A stretch of 64,000 nt of DNA from Aquabacterium sp. GTDB taxonomy: Bacteria; Pseudomonadota; Gammaproteobacteria; Burkholderiales; Burkholderiaceae_C. Made by a program: the position numbers and the translations under genes. The notes beneath the pieces are model-generated. The model made no database searches and was not told where the DNA came from. It was given only the letters and a program-made list of their open reading frames with translations. Shown here piece after piece: positions 25,489-34,984 of this stretch; within the stretch, counting starts at the first letter, position 1, and the number at the start of each line of letters is the position of its first letter. The stretch is from contig NZ_JAQSDR010000038.1 of assembly GCF_029946005.1 (NCBI RefSeq), forward strand, positions 83,840-147,839, written 5' to 3'.

Positions 25489-28400
25489 ATGCCCGAACAG
25501 ACTTCTCATGAAACAGCGCACTTCCAACGCGTCTTGACGCGGCACCTGACCTTGCCGCTGGGGGTGGGGGCGTTCAGTGCCATGGCGTTCATCGGGCTGA
25601 TTTTCTTCCTGCTGTCGCAACTCAACTGGGTGGAGCGCACTCAGCGGGTCATTGGCAAGGCCAACGAACTGAAAACCGTGATCCTGGACCAGGAAACGGG
25701 CACGCGCGGCTTCCTGATCACCGGCGAGGACAAGTTCCTGGCGCCCTACAACCTGGCCAAACCCAAAATGGCCTCGGCGTTGCTGGACTTGAAGGGAATG
25801 GTGCTGGACAACCAATTGCAGCTGGACCGGGTCAACCGCATCGAGGCGCTGCAAAAGCAGTGGGACGTGTTTGCCCAGCGCGTCATTGCGCTGAGGCGCA
25901 CCGAGGGTGATTACCTCAGCATCATCCGGGCCGAAACCGGCAAGCAACTTTTCGATGAAATCCGCCGCGAAGTGCGGGAGTTCATCGGCGAGGAAAACAG
26001 GCTCCTTCATGAGCGCAATGACACGGCCCGCAGCACCACGTTCTGGGTCATCGTGACTTACGTGAGCCTGGTGCTGATCCTGAGCGGGCTCATCGCCCTG
26101 AGTGGGCGGCGCCAGATCATGACCCTGTCGACCAGTTACGGCGACGCGCTGCGCCAGCATGTGCTCAGCACCAAAGCCTTGCAGGAGAGAGCCTGGTTCC
26201 GCATTGGGCAAACCCAATTGGCCGAGCGCTTGCTGGGCCAGTTGACCTTGCCCGTGCTGAGCCGCCATGTGCTGGAGTTCATGGCCGGTTACCTGGGGGT
26301 GGCCGTGGCCGCCCTGTACGTGCGCAATCAGGCGGGCAAGCTGCAGCGGGTGGGGGCCTATGGGTTTGACAAAAACCATGAGCAGGCCGAGCAAAGCTTT
26401 GACCTGGACCAGGGCCTGGTGGGACAGGTGGCCATGGATGGGCAGCTCAAGCATGTTCCCCAGGTGCCTGACCATCACTTCAAGGTCACCACCGGCCTGA
26501 GCACGGGCGCGCCCACCGATGTGGTCCTGCTGCCCATCAGCAACGATGGCCAGGTCAATGGGGTGATGGAGCTGGGCTTCATGCGGCCTGTGGTCGAGCG
26601 CGATCTGGAGTTGCTGCGCATCCTGGCCTCCAACGTGGGCGCCTCGGTGGAAGCCGCGCAATACCGCCAGCGCCTGCAAGACGCGCTGGAAGAAACGCAC
26701 CAGCTCAATGAAGAGTTGCAGACCCAGCAGGAAGAATTGCGCACCGCCAATGAAGAGCTGGAAGAACAGTCGCGCGTGCTGTCGGAATCTCAAGTTCACC
26801 TGGAACACCAGCAAGCGGAACTGGAGCAGATCAATGTGCAGCTGACCGAGCAGGCCTTGATCGTTGACAAGAAGAACGACGCCCTCAAGCAAGCCCAGGC
26901 CGAGCTCGAGAACCGTGCCGACGAGTTGCAGCGCGCCAGCCGCTACAAGTCCGAGTTCCTGGCCAACATGTCGCACGAGTTGCGCACGCCGCTGAACAGC
27001 TCCTTGATCCTGGCCAAGCTGCTGTGGGACAACAAGGCCGGCAACCTCAATGAAGAGCAGATCAAGTTTGCCAAGACCATCTATGGCGCGGGCAACGACC
27101 TGCTCACCCTGATCAACGACATCCTGGACATCTCCAAGGTGGAAGCCGGTAAGCTGGAGCTGACGCCTCAGGTGGTGTCGTTGCACAACCTGGTCGAGTC
27201 GCTGCGCATGACCTTCGGTCCGCTGGCCGGTGAGAAACACCTGGCATTCGACATCCAGGTGGCGGCCGATGCGCCAGCCTCGATCTTCACCGACCGCCAG
27301 CGTGTGGAGCAGATCCTGAAGAACCTGTTGTCCAACGCCATCAAGTTCACGGACCAGGGCCAAATCTCCATGGCGGTGCAGGGCCGCGCCGATGGCCGCC
27401 TGGCTTTCGCCGTGTCGGACTCGGGCATTGGCATCGCGCCGGAGCAGCAGGAAGTCATCTTCGAGGCCTTCCGCCAGGCCGATGGCACCATCAACCGGCA
27501 GTACGGCGGCACGGGACTCGGCCTGTCCATCTCCCGCGAGTTGGCGGGCTTGCTGGGTGGGGCCATCTTCGTGGACAGCGAGCCGGGGCGAGGCAGCACC
27601 TTCACGCTTGACCTGCCCCAGCAATGGGTGGACCACTCGGGTGAGCAAGCCGCGACCACGTTGGCACCGCCGGCTGCGCCAGTGCCGGCCAGCCCACCCC
27701 CCGCGCCGACCGAGAGCATCCCGGCCTTTGCCGACGACCGCCCGGCCATTGCCGCTGGCGCGCGCCTGGTGCTGGTCATCGAGGACGATCCGCAGTTCGC
27801 CGCCATCTTGTTCGATCTGGCCCACGAGATGAACTACCAGTGCCTGGTCGCCCATGGCGCGGCCGAGGGTTTCCAGCTGGCCACGCAGCACCTGCCCAAT
27901 GCCATCCTGCTGGACATCCGCTTGCCGGACGACTCGGGCCTGACGGTGTTGCAGCAGCTGAAGGACCACCCGCAGACGCGCCACATCCCCGTGCACATCG
28001 TGGCCGCCGAAGACGTCCGCGAGGTGGCCCTCCACATGGGCGCCATCGGCTTCGCCATCAAGCCCACCACGCGTGAAGCCCTGAAGGAAGTTTTCAGCAA
28101 GCTGGAAGAGAAAGGCGCCAAGAAGGTCAAGCGCGTGCTGGTGGTGGAAGACGATGCCCGCCAGCGCGACAGCATCGTGCACCTGATTGGCGACGACGAC
28201 ATCGAGATCGCGGCGGTGGAGCGCGGCGAGCAAGCCCTGGCCCTGCTGCGCACCACGGTGTTCGACTGCATGGTCATCGACCTGAAGCTGCCCGACATGG
28301 ACGGCAGCGAACTGCTGGAGCGCATGACCCGCGAAGAGATCTGTTCCTTCCCGCCCGTCATCGTCTACACCGGCCGCAACCTCACGCGTCAGGAAGAGAC

Positions 28401-28944
28401 CGAGCTGTACAAGTACTCGCGCTCCATCATCATCAAGGGCGCGCGCTCGCCCGAGCGCCTGCTGGACGAGGTCACGCTGTTCCTGCACACGGTGGAATCG
28501 CAGCTCTCGGCCGAGCGCCAGACCATGCTGAAAACCGCGCGCAACCGCGACAAGGTGCTGGAAGGCCGCAAGGTGCTGCTGGTGGACGACGACGTGCGCA
28601 ACATCTTTGCTCTGACCAGCGCGCTGGAGCAACGCGGCCTGCTGGTCGAGGTGGGCCGCAATGGCTTTGAGGCGCTGGCCAAGCTGGAGCAGGTGGACGA
28701 CATCGACCTGGTGCTGATGGACATCATGATGCCCGGCATGGATGGCCTGGAGGCCACGCGCCGCCTGCGTGCCAACCCCGCATTCGCCAAGCTGCCCGTC
28801 ATCGCGATCACGGCCAAGGCCATGAAGGACGACCAGGAGCAATGCCGCCGTGCGGGCATCAACGACTACCTGGCCAAGCCGGTGGAGCTGGAGCGCCTGT
28901 TCTCGCTCTTGCGCGTGTGGATGCCCGCCATGGAAAGGCTCTGA
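25489..28944 (+). CDS. CHASE3-GAF hybrid histidine kinase with three receivers
   Basis: A 1151-residue membrane sensor. A first membrane helix at about 22-42 and a second at about 185-205 flank a CHASE3 domain with the motif DQETGTRGFLITGED. A GAF domain (about 240-390) and a long coiled coil (about 395-485) follow, then the HisKA box NMSHELRTPLN with His496, an HATPase domain (about 600-715), and three receivers with Asp809, Asp931 and Asp1078. It begins a four-gene operon with CheR, CheB and a receiver-kinase, with gaps of 10 and 13 bases and then a 4-base overlap. The stimulus is unknown. Confidence 0.94.
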   Translation: MPEQTSHETAHFQRVLTRHLTLPLGVGAFSAMAFIGLIFFLLSQLNWVERTQRVIGKANELKTVILDQETGTRGFLITGEDKFLAPYNLAKPKMASALLDLKGMVLDNQLQLDRVNRIEALQKQWDVFAQRVIALRRTEGDYLSIIRAETGKQLFDEIRREVREFIGEENRLLHERNDTARSTTFWVIVTYVSLVLILSGLIALSGRRQIMTLSTSYGDALRQHVLSTKALQERAWFRIGQTQLAERLLGQLTLPVLSRHVLEFMAGYLGVAVAALYVRNQAGKLQRVGAYGFDKNHEQAEQSFDLDQGLVGQVAMDGQLKHVPQVPDHHFKVTTGLSTGAPTDVVLLPISNDGQVNGVMELGFMRPVVERDLELLRILASNVGASVEAAQYRQRLQDALEETHQLNEELQTQQEELRTANEELEEQSRVLSESQVHLEHQQAELEQINVQLTEQALIVDKKNDALKQAQAELENRADELQRASRYKSEFLANMSHELRTPLNSSLILAKLLWDNKAGNLNEEQIKFAKTIYGAGNDLLTLINDILDISKVEAGKLELTPQVVSLHNLVESLRMTFGPLAGEKHLAFDIQVAADAPASIFTDRQRVEQILKNLLSNAIKFTDQGQISMAVQGRADGRLAFAVSDSGIGIAPEQQEVIFEAFRQADGTINRQYGGTGLGLSISRELAGLLGGAIFVDSEPGRGSTFTLDLPQQWVDHSGEQAATTLAPPAAPVPASPPPAPTESIPAFADDRPAIAAGARLVLVIEDDPQFAAILFDLAHEMNYQCLVAHGAAEGFQLATQHLPNAILLDIRLPDDSGLTVLQQLKDHPQTRHIPVHIVAAEDVREVALHMGAIGFAIKPTTREALKEVFSKLEEKGAKKVKRVLVVEDDARQRDSIVHLIGDDDIEIAAVERGEQALALLRTTVFDCMVIDLKLPDMDGSELLERMTREEICSFPPVIVYTGRNLTRQEETELYKYSRSIIIKGARSPERLLDEVTLFLHTVESQLSAERQTMLKTARNRDKVLEGRKVLLVDDDVRNIFALTSALEQRGLLVEVGRNGFEALAKLEQVDDIDLVLMDIMMPGMDGLEATRRLRANPAFAKLPVIAITAKAMKDDQEQCRRAGINDYLAKPVELERLFSLLRVWMPAMERL

Positions 28945-28954
28945 GGACCACGCC

Positions 28955-29767
28955 ATGCCGCACGCCGACCTGGAATTGCGTTTGCTGATGGAGGCGATCT
29001 ACGCCAAATACAGCCATGACTTTCGCGATTACTCGGGCTCGTCGCAGCGGCGGCGCGTGCTGTACGCCTTGCAGCAACTGGAGTGCGACACGATCTCCAC
29101 CCTGCAGTCCAAGGTGCTGCACGACCCCACGGCTTTTCAAAAGCTGCTGGACATCCTGACCATCCCGTTCAGCGAGATGTTCCGCGACCCCAGCTACTTC
29201 CTGGCCTTGCGCCAGCACGTCATGCCCGTCTTGCGCACCTATCCTTCGCTGAAGGTGTGGATTGCCGGGTGCAGCACCGGTGAAGAGGTCTACTCCATGG
29301 CCATCCTCTTGCGTGAGGAGGGCCTGCTGGAGCGCACCATGCTCTACGCCACCGACATCAATCCGGCCTCGCTCGACAAGGCGCGCCAGGGCATCTTCCC
29401 GCTCGCCAATGTGCAGACCTTCACCGCCAACTACCAGGCTTCCGGGGGCACGGCGGCGTTTTCCGATTACTACACCGCGGCCTACAACGCCGTGAAGTTT
29501 GACCGCACGCTGGCCGACAACATCACCTTCGCCGACCACAGCCTGGCCACCGACCATGTGTTCTCCGAGATGCAGCTGGTGTGCTGTCGCAATGTGCTGA
29601 TCTACTTCAAGCGCAACCTGCAGGACCGGGCCCTGGGGCTGTTCCACGAATCCCTGTGCCACCGGGGCTTCCTGGGCCTGGGCTCGAAGGAGAGCCTGGA
29701 CTTCTCCTCGTTCGCCGACCGGTTTGACCCTGTGGTCAAGTCCGAGCGTGTGTTTCGCAAACGTTGA
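28955..29767 (+). CDS. CheR-type protein-glutamate methyltransferase
   Basis: A 270-residue SAM-dependent methyltransferase. It has an N-terminal helical CheR_N (about 5-60) and a catalytic domain with VWIAGCSTGEEVYSMAI (SAM loop), YATDINPASLDKA and LVCCRNVLIYF. It normally methylates chemoreceptor glutamates, but no chemoreceptor is in this operon. The partner may instead be a GAF or coiled-coil region of the preceding kinase; that is inference. The ATG at 28955 follows GAGGA overlapping the kinase stop. Confidence 0.93.
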   Translation: MPHADLELRLLMEAIYAKYSHDFRDYSGSSQRRRVLYALQQLECDTISTLQSKVLHDPTAFQKLLDILTIPFSEMFRDPSYFLALRQHVMPVLRTYPSLKVWIAGCSTGEEVYSMAILLREEGLLERTMLYATDINPASLDKARQGIFPLANVQTFTANYQASGGTAAFSDYYTAAYNAVKFDRTLADNITFADHSLATDHVFSEMQLVCCRNVLIYFKRNLQDRALGLFHESLCHRGFLGLGSKESLDFSSFADRFDPVVKSERVFRKR

Positions 29768-29780
29768 CGAGGCCTCCCCC

Positions 29781-30392
29781 ATGTCACCACACACCAGCAC
29801 CTCGTTCGATCCTGAATCACAGGCCATCCAGGCCGTGGTCATCGGGGCGTCGGCGGGGGGCGTTGATGCCCTGATGAAGGTGTTGGTGGGCTTGCCCGCT
29901 TCGTTCAGCCTGCCCATCATGGTGGTGTTGCACCTGCCCGAGGACAAGCCCAGCCGCCTCCCCGAGATCCTGGCTTACCGTCTGCAGCTTCGCGTGTGCG
30001 AGGCCATGGACAAACAGCCCATCGAGCCCGGCACGGTGTACGTGGCGCCCACCGGCTACCACCTGTCGGTCGAGGCTGACCTCAGCCTGTCGCTCAGTGG
30101 CGAAGCCCCCGTCAACTACTCGCGGCCCTCCATCGACGTGCTGATGAACTCGGCTGCGGACGCTTATGGGGTGGGCCTGGTCGGGATCTTGCTGACGGGT
30201 GCCAATCACGATGGTGCGCAAGGCATGGCCCGCATCAAGGCGCGTGGCGGCTGGACGGTGGTGCAAAACCCCGAGCAGGCGCAGTCCAACACCATGCCTT
30301 TGGCGGCCATCCGAATGCGGGCGCCCGACCTGATCCTGTCGCTGGGCGACATCCACGCATTGCTGCTCAAACTGGGACGAGAAAAATCATGA
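29781..30392 (+). CDS. CheB-type methylesterase domain protein
   Basis: A 203-residue protein made of the CheB catalytic domain alone, without a receiver. The triad is Ser24 in IGASAGG, His51 in VLHLP and Asp144 in TGANHDGAQGM. It removes methyl esters or deamidates glutamine. In this operon the receivers are carried by the neighbouring kinases instead. The stop overlaps the ATG of the next gene by four bases. Confidence 0.93.
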   Translation: MSPHTSTSFDPESQAIQAVVIGASAGGVDALMKVLVGLPASFSLPIMVVLHLPEDKPSRLPEILAYRLQLRVCEAMDKQPIEPGTVYVAPTGYHLSVEADLSLSLSGEAPVNYSRPSIDVLMNSAADAYGVGLVGILLTGANHDGAQGMARIKARGGWTVVQNPEQAQSNTMPLAAIRMRAPDLILSLGDIHALLLKLGREKS

Positions 30393-31564
30393 CCGACGAC
30401 CGCACCAAGCTGTTGATCGTGGACGACCTGCCGGAAAACCTGCTGGCCCTGAAGTCCCTGATCCAGCACGAAGACCACCTGGTTTACCAAGCCTCGTCCG
30501 GCGAGGAGGCGCTGGGGTTGTTGCTGGAACACGAGTTCGCGCTGGCCATCCTGGATGTGCAGATGCCGGGCATGACCGGCTTCGAGCTGGCCGAGTTGAT
30601 GCGCGGCACCGAGAAGACGCGGCACATCCCGATTGTCTTCGTGACCGCCGCCAACCGAGACCGCAGCCACGCTTTCAAAGGCTACGAGAACGGCGCGGTG
30701 GATTTTCTGTACAAGCCGCTGGACAGTTGCGCGGTCAAGAGCAAGGTCAGCGTGTTCGTGGACCTGTACCGCCAGCGCCAGCAGATGCAGCGGCAAGTCG
30801 AAGCGCTGGAGGACAGTCGCCGGCAGCAGCATGCCCTGTTGACCGAGTTGCAGGCCACCAAGGTGGATTTGCAGAACGCCTTGCAGATGCGCGACGACTT
30901 CATGTCCCTGGTGGCGCACGAGTTGCGCACGCCTTTGAGTGCCTTGTCCATCGACATCCAGGTGCGCCAGAAGCACCTTGAAAAAGGCAACGCGGATTTC
31001 TTCGGCCCGCAACAGCTGTCGGGCATGTTCGCCAAGTACCGGCGCCAATCACAGAGCATGACGCGGCTGATCGAGGACATGCTTGATGTCTCACGCATCC
31101 GCAATGGCAAGCTGTCCATCCGGCCCTCGACCACGGACTTGTCCCGCTTGCTGGAGCGCCTGGTCGGCGATTTTCCCAGGCTGGACAGTGACAGCGTGAT
31201 CAGTCTGAACATCCAGCCGGGCGTGACGGGGTTCTGGGACGAGTTCCGCATCGAACAGGTCGTCATCAACCTGTTGAGCAATGCCTTGCGCTATGGCGCC
31301 GGCAAGCCGGTGGAGGTGACCCTCACGGCCTCGTCCGGGGTGGCGCGCATCGAGGTGCGCGACTGGGGCATCGGCATCGCGCCAGACGCTCAGCGGCGCA
31401 TCTTTGAGCAGTTCGTGCGCGTGGCCGACCCCGTCGCCCACACCGGGCTGGGCTTGGGCTTGTACATCACGCAGCAGCTGGTCGAGGCGCATGGGGGCAG
31501 CATCAGCGTGCAAAGCCAGCTGGGCGAGGGTTCGGTGTTCGTCGTCACACTGCCTTTGGCGTGA
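30389..31564 (+). CDS. Response regulator-histidine kinase (REC-HisKA-HATPase)
   Basis: A 391-residue soluble protein with the receiver first (Asp56 in ILDVQMPGMTG), then a coiled coil (about 125-165), HisKA box LVAHELRTPLS with His177 and an HATPase domain (about 270-390, with DWGIGIAP and GLGLGLYI). It is probably activated by phosphotransfer from the CHASE3 kinase at the head of the operon. Translation is coupled to cheB by ATGA. The 3' end overlaps the convergent ABC transporter gene by 20 bases. Confidence 0.92.
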   Translation: MTDDRTKLLIVDDLPENLLALKSLIQHEDHLVYQASSGEEALGLLLEHEFALAILDVQMPGMTGFELAELMRGTEKTRHIPIVFVTAANRDRSHAFKGYENGAVDFLYKPLDSCAVKSKVSVFVDLYRQRQQMQRQVEALEDSRRQQHALLTELQATKVDLQNALQMRDDFMSLVAHELRTPLSALSIDIQVRQKHLEKGNADFFGPQQLSGMFAKYRRQSQSMTRLIEDMLDVSRIRNGKLSIRPSTTDLSRLLERLVGDFPRLDSDSVISLNIQPGVTGFWDEFRIEQVVINLLSNALRYGAGKPVEVTLTASSGVARIEVRDWGIGIAPDAQRRIFEQFVRVADPVAHTGLGLGLYITQQLVEAHGGSISVQSQLGEGSVFVVTLPLA

Positions 31565-33728
31565 GCAGTGGCGTCACGTTCGCGTGGCCCGAGTCGGGAT
31601 CGCCATCCGGCTGGGTTTGCTCCACCAGCTTGATCAGCTTGCCGCCCGACAGCACGTGGATCTCATCGCCTTCGCTGAGGCTGTGTTGGCGGTGCGTGAT
31701 GATGAAGCGGCCGCAGCCCAGGTGGTTGATGGCCTCTTGCACATGGCGTTCGGTCTCGAAGTCCAGGTGGCTGGTGTACTCGTCCAGCAGTAAAAAGCGC
31801 GGCTGCTTGTACAGGGCGCGCGCGAGCAGCATGCGCTGCTTCTGCCCGCCCGACAGCGTGGCGCCCATGCCGCCCACCAGGGTCTGATAGTCCATGGGCA
31901 TGCGCAGGATGTCTTCGTGGATGCAGGCTTGCCGCGCGGCCAGCATCACCTTTTCGGGCGTGGCCTCGGTGTCGTTCATGGCGATGTTGTCGTAGATCGA
32001 GCAGGTGAACAACTGGTCGTCCTGGAACACGGTGCCCAGCACCGAGCGGAAGGCCTCGGAGCCGATGCGGCTGATGGACACCCCATTGACCAGCACCTCA
32101 CCCGATTCAGGCGTGACCTGGCCCGACAGCACCTTCAACAAGGTGGACTTGCCGCAGCCCGAAGGGCCCACCACCGCGATCGCCTGGCCACTGTGCAGGG
32201 TCATGCTGATGTCGTCCAGCACCGGCGCTTCACCCATCGCGTAGCGGAAGGTGACGTTGCGCAGCGACAAGGTCATCGGGCCATCGGTCTTCAAGGAGGC
32301 CTCGGCTTGGGCGGGCGAGGGCGGCTCGGGTTCGGTCAGCACGATGTCGGCCAGGCGCTCGCCTTGCAGCTTGAGCAGGCGCAGGTTGATGACACGCTCC
32401 AGCAGCTCGGAGGCGCGTTGCAGGAACTGGCTTTTGTAGGCCAGAAAGGCCACCAGCATGCCGATGGAGAACTGCTCGTCCAGGATCATGCGCGCGGCCA
32501 GGTAGATCACCAGCGACTGCTCCACCGCGCTGATCAGGCCGTTGACGCCCTGGTACAGCAGGCTGATGCGTTGCTGCTTGACCGAGGCGTTGACCATGGC
32601 CACCTGCTGGTTCATCCAGCCACCCACGCGCCAGCCCGGCTTGGCGAAGAACTTGATGGCGGCCACACCGCGCAGGGTCTCCAGCAAATAGGTTTGCGCA
32701 TTGGCCTCGCGCACGATGGTTTCTTCGGTTGCTTGCCGGTAGGGCTTGAAGACGGCAAAGCGCACGATGGCCTGCAGCACGGCCACGGCCAGCACCACCA
32801 TGGCCATCGTGGGGCTGTAAAAGAACATCAGGCCCAGCGTGATCAGGCTGACCGCGCCATCCAGCACCACTTCGACCAGGTGGTTGGTGATGGTGTCCTG
32901 GATGGTGTGGACGGAGCCGAAGCGCGACAGCACATCGCCCGTGTGGCGCTTGTCAAAATAGGCCAGCGGCAGCTTGAGCATGTAGCGGAACACATTGGCG
33001 CTCGACGACACGCGCCAGGACAGGCTGGCCCCCAGCACGATCCAGGTGCGCACCAGGCGCGTGCCCAGCGACATCACTGCCAGCAGGAAGATGCCGATGG
33101 CCAGCACGGCCAGCAGCGGTGCATCGCGCGTGACCACCACGTCGTCGATGATCCACTGGCTGAGCATGGGCATGAGGATGCCGAACACCTCCAGCACGAT
33201 GGACAGCAGCGCCATCTGGCCGAAGGCGCGCCACAGGCCACGCTGGCCGGTGAACAACAGGCGCAAGTCAAACGGCGTCTTCTCTTGCTTCTTCTCGAAG
33301 CTGGTGCTGGGCGACAGCTCCAGTGCCACGCCAGTGAAGTGCGGGCTGGCTTCCTTGAGGGTGAGGGTGCGCTCGCCCAGGGCTGGGTCGAGGATGGTGA
33401 TGCGTTGCGAATCGGCCTTGGTCAGCACCACGAAGTGGTTCAGGTTCCAGTGCAGCAGGCAGGGCGTTTGCAGTTGCGGCAGCTCGTCCATCTCCAGGCG
33501 CACGGCGCGGTTGGCAAAGCCCAGGTGCTCGGCGATGTTCATCAGGCGGGCCAAGGTGGCACCGCGCGATGACAGCTCGAAGCGGCGCCGCAGAGTCAGC
33601 AGGTCGGTCTCGTGGCCGTGCGCGCTGGCGACCATGGCCAGGCAGGCCAGGCCGCACTCGGCCGCTTCCGATTGCAGGATCAGTGGCGTTGACTTGCGCG
33701 GCCACAGGGAAAGCAGATTCGTGCTCAT
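31545..33728 (-). CDS. Peptidase-containing ABC transporter for double-glycine peptides
   Basis: A 727-residue CvaB/RaxB-type exporter. The N-terminal C39 peptidase is complete: Gln19, Cys25 in EAAECGLACLAM, His98 in NLNHFVVL and Asp114 in ILDPA. Six membrane helices lie at about 160-440. The nucleotide-binding domain has GPSGCGKST, LSGGQKQRM and the Walker B LLLDEYTSHLD, where Tyr replaces the usual Ala. It cuts leaders after Gly-Gly and exports the peptide across the inner membrane together with HlyD and TolC partners. Its start overlaps the HlyD stop by one base (TGATG). The likely cargo is the 59-residue peptide encoded upstream in the same direction. Confidence 0.95.
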   Translation of the reverse strand: MSTNLLSLWPRKSTPLILQSEAAECGLACLAMVASAHGHETDLLTLRRRFELSSRGATLARLMNIAEHLGFANRAVRLEMDELPQLQTPCLLHWNLNHFVVLTKADSQRITILDPALGERTLTLKEASPHFTGVALELSPSTSFEKKQEKTPFDLRLLFTGQRGLWRAFGQMALLSIVLEVFGILMPMLSQWIIDDVVVTRDAPLLAVLAIGIFLLAVMSLGTRLVRTWIVLGASLSWRVSSSANVFRYMLKLPLAYFDKRHTGDVLSRFGSVHTIQDTITNHLVEVVLDGAVSLITLGLMFFYSPTMAMVVLAVAVLQAIVRFAVFKPYRQATEETIVREANAQTYLLETLRGVAAIKFFAKPGWRVGGWMNQQVAMVNASVKQQRISLLYQGVNGLISAVEQSLVIYLAARMILDEQFSIGMLVAFLAYKSQFLQRASELLERVINLRLLKLQGERLADIVLTEPEPPSPAQAEASLKTDGPMTLSLRNVTFRYAMGEAPVLDDISMTLHSGQAIAVVGPSGCGKSTLLKVLSGQVTPESGEVLVNGVSISRIGSEAFRSVLGTVFQDDQLFTCSIYDNIAMNDTEATPEKVMLAARQACIHEDILRMPMDYQTLVGGMGATLSGGQKQRMLLARALYKQPRFLLLDEYTSHLDFETERHVQEAINHLGCGRFIITHRQHSLSEGDEIHVLSGGKLIKLVEQTQPDGDPDSGHANVTPLLTPKAV

Positions 33729-34984
33729 CAGAGTTTTCCGCTGAAGGCGAAGAGGGGGTCGAGCATCCAGCGGATCAGGCGGCGTCGGTCGATTTCAATG
33801 TCGGCCGTGAGCGTGTGGCCTGGCCGCAGGGCGATGTCGGTGCCATAGGCCCGCACCTTGGGCTGGTCCAGGGCCACGCGCACGATGAAGACCGCGCGTC
33901 GGTCGGTGCCGCCTTGGGGGTTGCCGCTGGCCATGGGCACGTCGGTCTGCGACACGCTGCGCACCGTGCCCTGGTACTGGCCAAAGCGCTGGTAAGGAAA
34001 GGCGTCGTAGCTGATGCGCACGCGCTGGCCCGCCTTGATGAAGCCGACCGAGGTGCTGGGCAGGTAGAGCGTGGCCTCCAAGGCCGACCGCGTCGGCACG
34101 ATGGAAGCCAGGGCGGTGTTGGCGTTGACGCTTTGGCCCGGCGTGGCCAGCAGGCCCGAGACGATGCCATCGATCGGCGCCTTCAGCAGTACCTGGCGCG
34201 CGCCATGGCGTTGCACTTCTTCCTGCTGCAGGCTGAGCAGATCGCGGCCCAGGCTGGCCTGGTCAATGCGGTGCTGGGCCTGCAGGCGTTGGCGCTCGTC
34301 CTGCGATGCGGCCAAGTCGCCTTCCGCCGCGCTGCGCTGGCGCTTCAAGGTTTGCAGCCGCGCGGTCTGGTCCAGCAGCAACTGGCGTTGCTGCTCGTAC
34401 TGCAGGTCGGAGATGATGCGTTCGTCCAGCAGCGGCTTGAACTGGTCCACCAGCTTGCGGGCCGAGGCGATCTGCTGCTCTTGCAGCTGGGCCTCCTCGC
34501 GCAGGGTCAGCAGGTCGCGGCGACTTTGGGCGATACGTTGGTCCAGCGCGGCCAGGGACGCGGTACTGGCCTGGGCCTGGCCTTCGGCCTGGTTGCGCAT
34601 CTGGCTGCGCTGGCCTTCCAGGTTCTTTTGCAACAGCGCTTGCGTGCTGCCCGCGTCGCTGAAGCGTTCGTTGCTGATCTCGGCGATCACGTCGCCCGCC
34701 TTGACGGCCTGGCCTTCGGTGACCAGCACGCGCTGGACGATGCCGGGCTCCAGGGGGACGACCATGGCCACGCCATCGCGGGGCTGCACCACGCCTTGCA
34801 CGCGCTCCTTCTTGGTGTAGTGACCAAAGACCAGCACCGCCAGCACCAATGCGGCCAGGCACAGGAAGAAGACAGTGAGGCGGCCAGCACCCACGGGGCG
34901 GATGTCGATGGAGGGGCCGGACGAGGTGTCTGAACGCGCGTCCAGAACCTCCTGGCGGAACAGGGATTGGGCAGGGGTGCTCAT
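33728..34984 (-). CDS. HlyD-family membrane fusion protein
   Basis: A 418-residue periplasmic adaptor with one N-terminal membrane helix (about 33-52). Two biotinyl-lipoyl halves flank a long coiled coil (about 110-260), the first with MVVPLEPGIVQRVLVTEGQ and the second with LLKAPIDGIVSGLLATPGQ. It links the ABC exporter to TolC in type I secretion. The start overlaps the stop of the tolC-like gene (ATGA). Confidence 0.94.
   Translation of the reverse strand: MSTPAQSLFRQEVLDARSDTSSGPSIDIRPVGAGRLTVFFLCLAALVLAVLVFGHYTKKERVQGVVQPRDGVAMVVPLEPGIVQRVLVTEGQAVKAGDVIAEISNERFSDAGSTQALLQKNLEGQRSQMRNQAEGQAQASTASLAALDQRIAQSRRDLLTLREEAQLQEQQIASARKLVDQFKPLLDERIISDLQYEQQRQLLLDQTARLQTLKRQRSAAEGDLAASQDERQRLQAQHRIDQASLGRDLLSLQQEEVQRHGARQVLLKAPIDGIVSGLLATPGQSVNANTALASIVPTRSALEATLYLPSTSVGFIKAGQRVRISYDAFPYQRFGQYQGTVRSVSQTDVPMASGNPQGGTDRRAVFIVRVALDQPKVRAYGTDIALRPGHTLTADIEIDRRRLIRWMLDPLFAFSGKL

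Noticed and set aside
25048..28956. A 1302-codon open frame on the minus strand opposite the CHASE3 kinase
   Set aside because: It is His/Gln/Arg-rich with no domain, lies wholly antisense to a clear kinase, and long antisense frames are expected in high-GC DNA.
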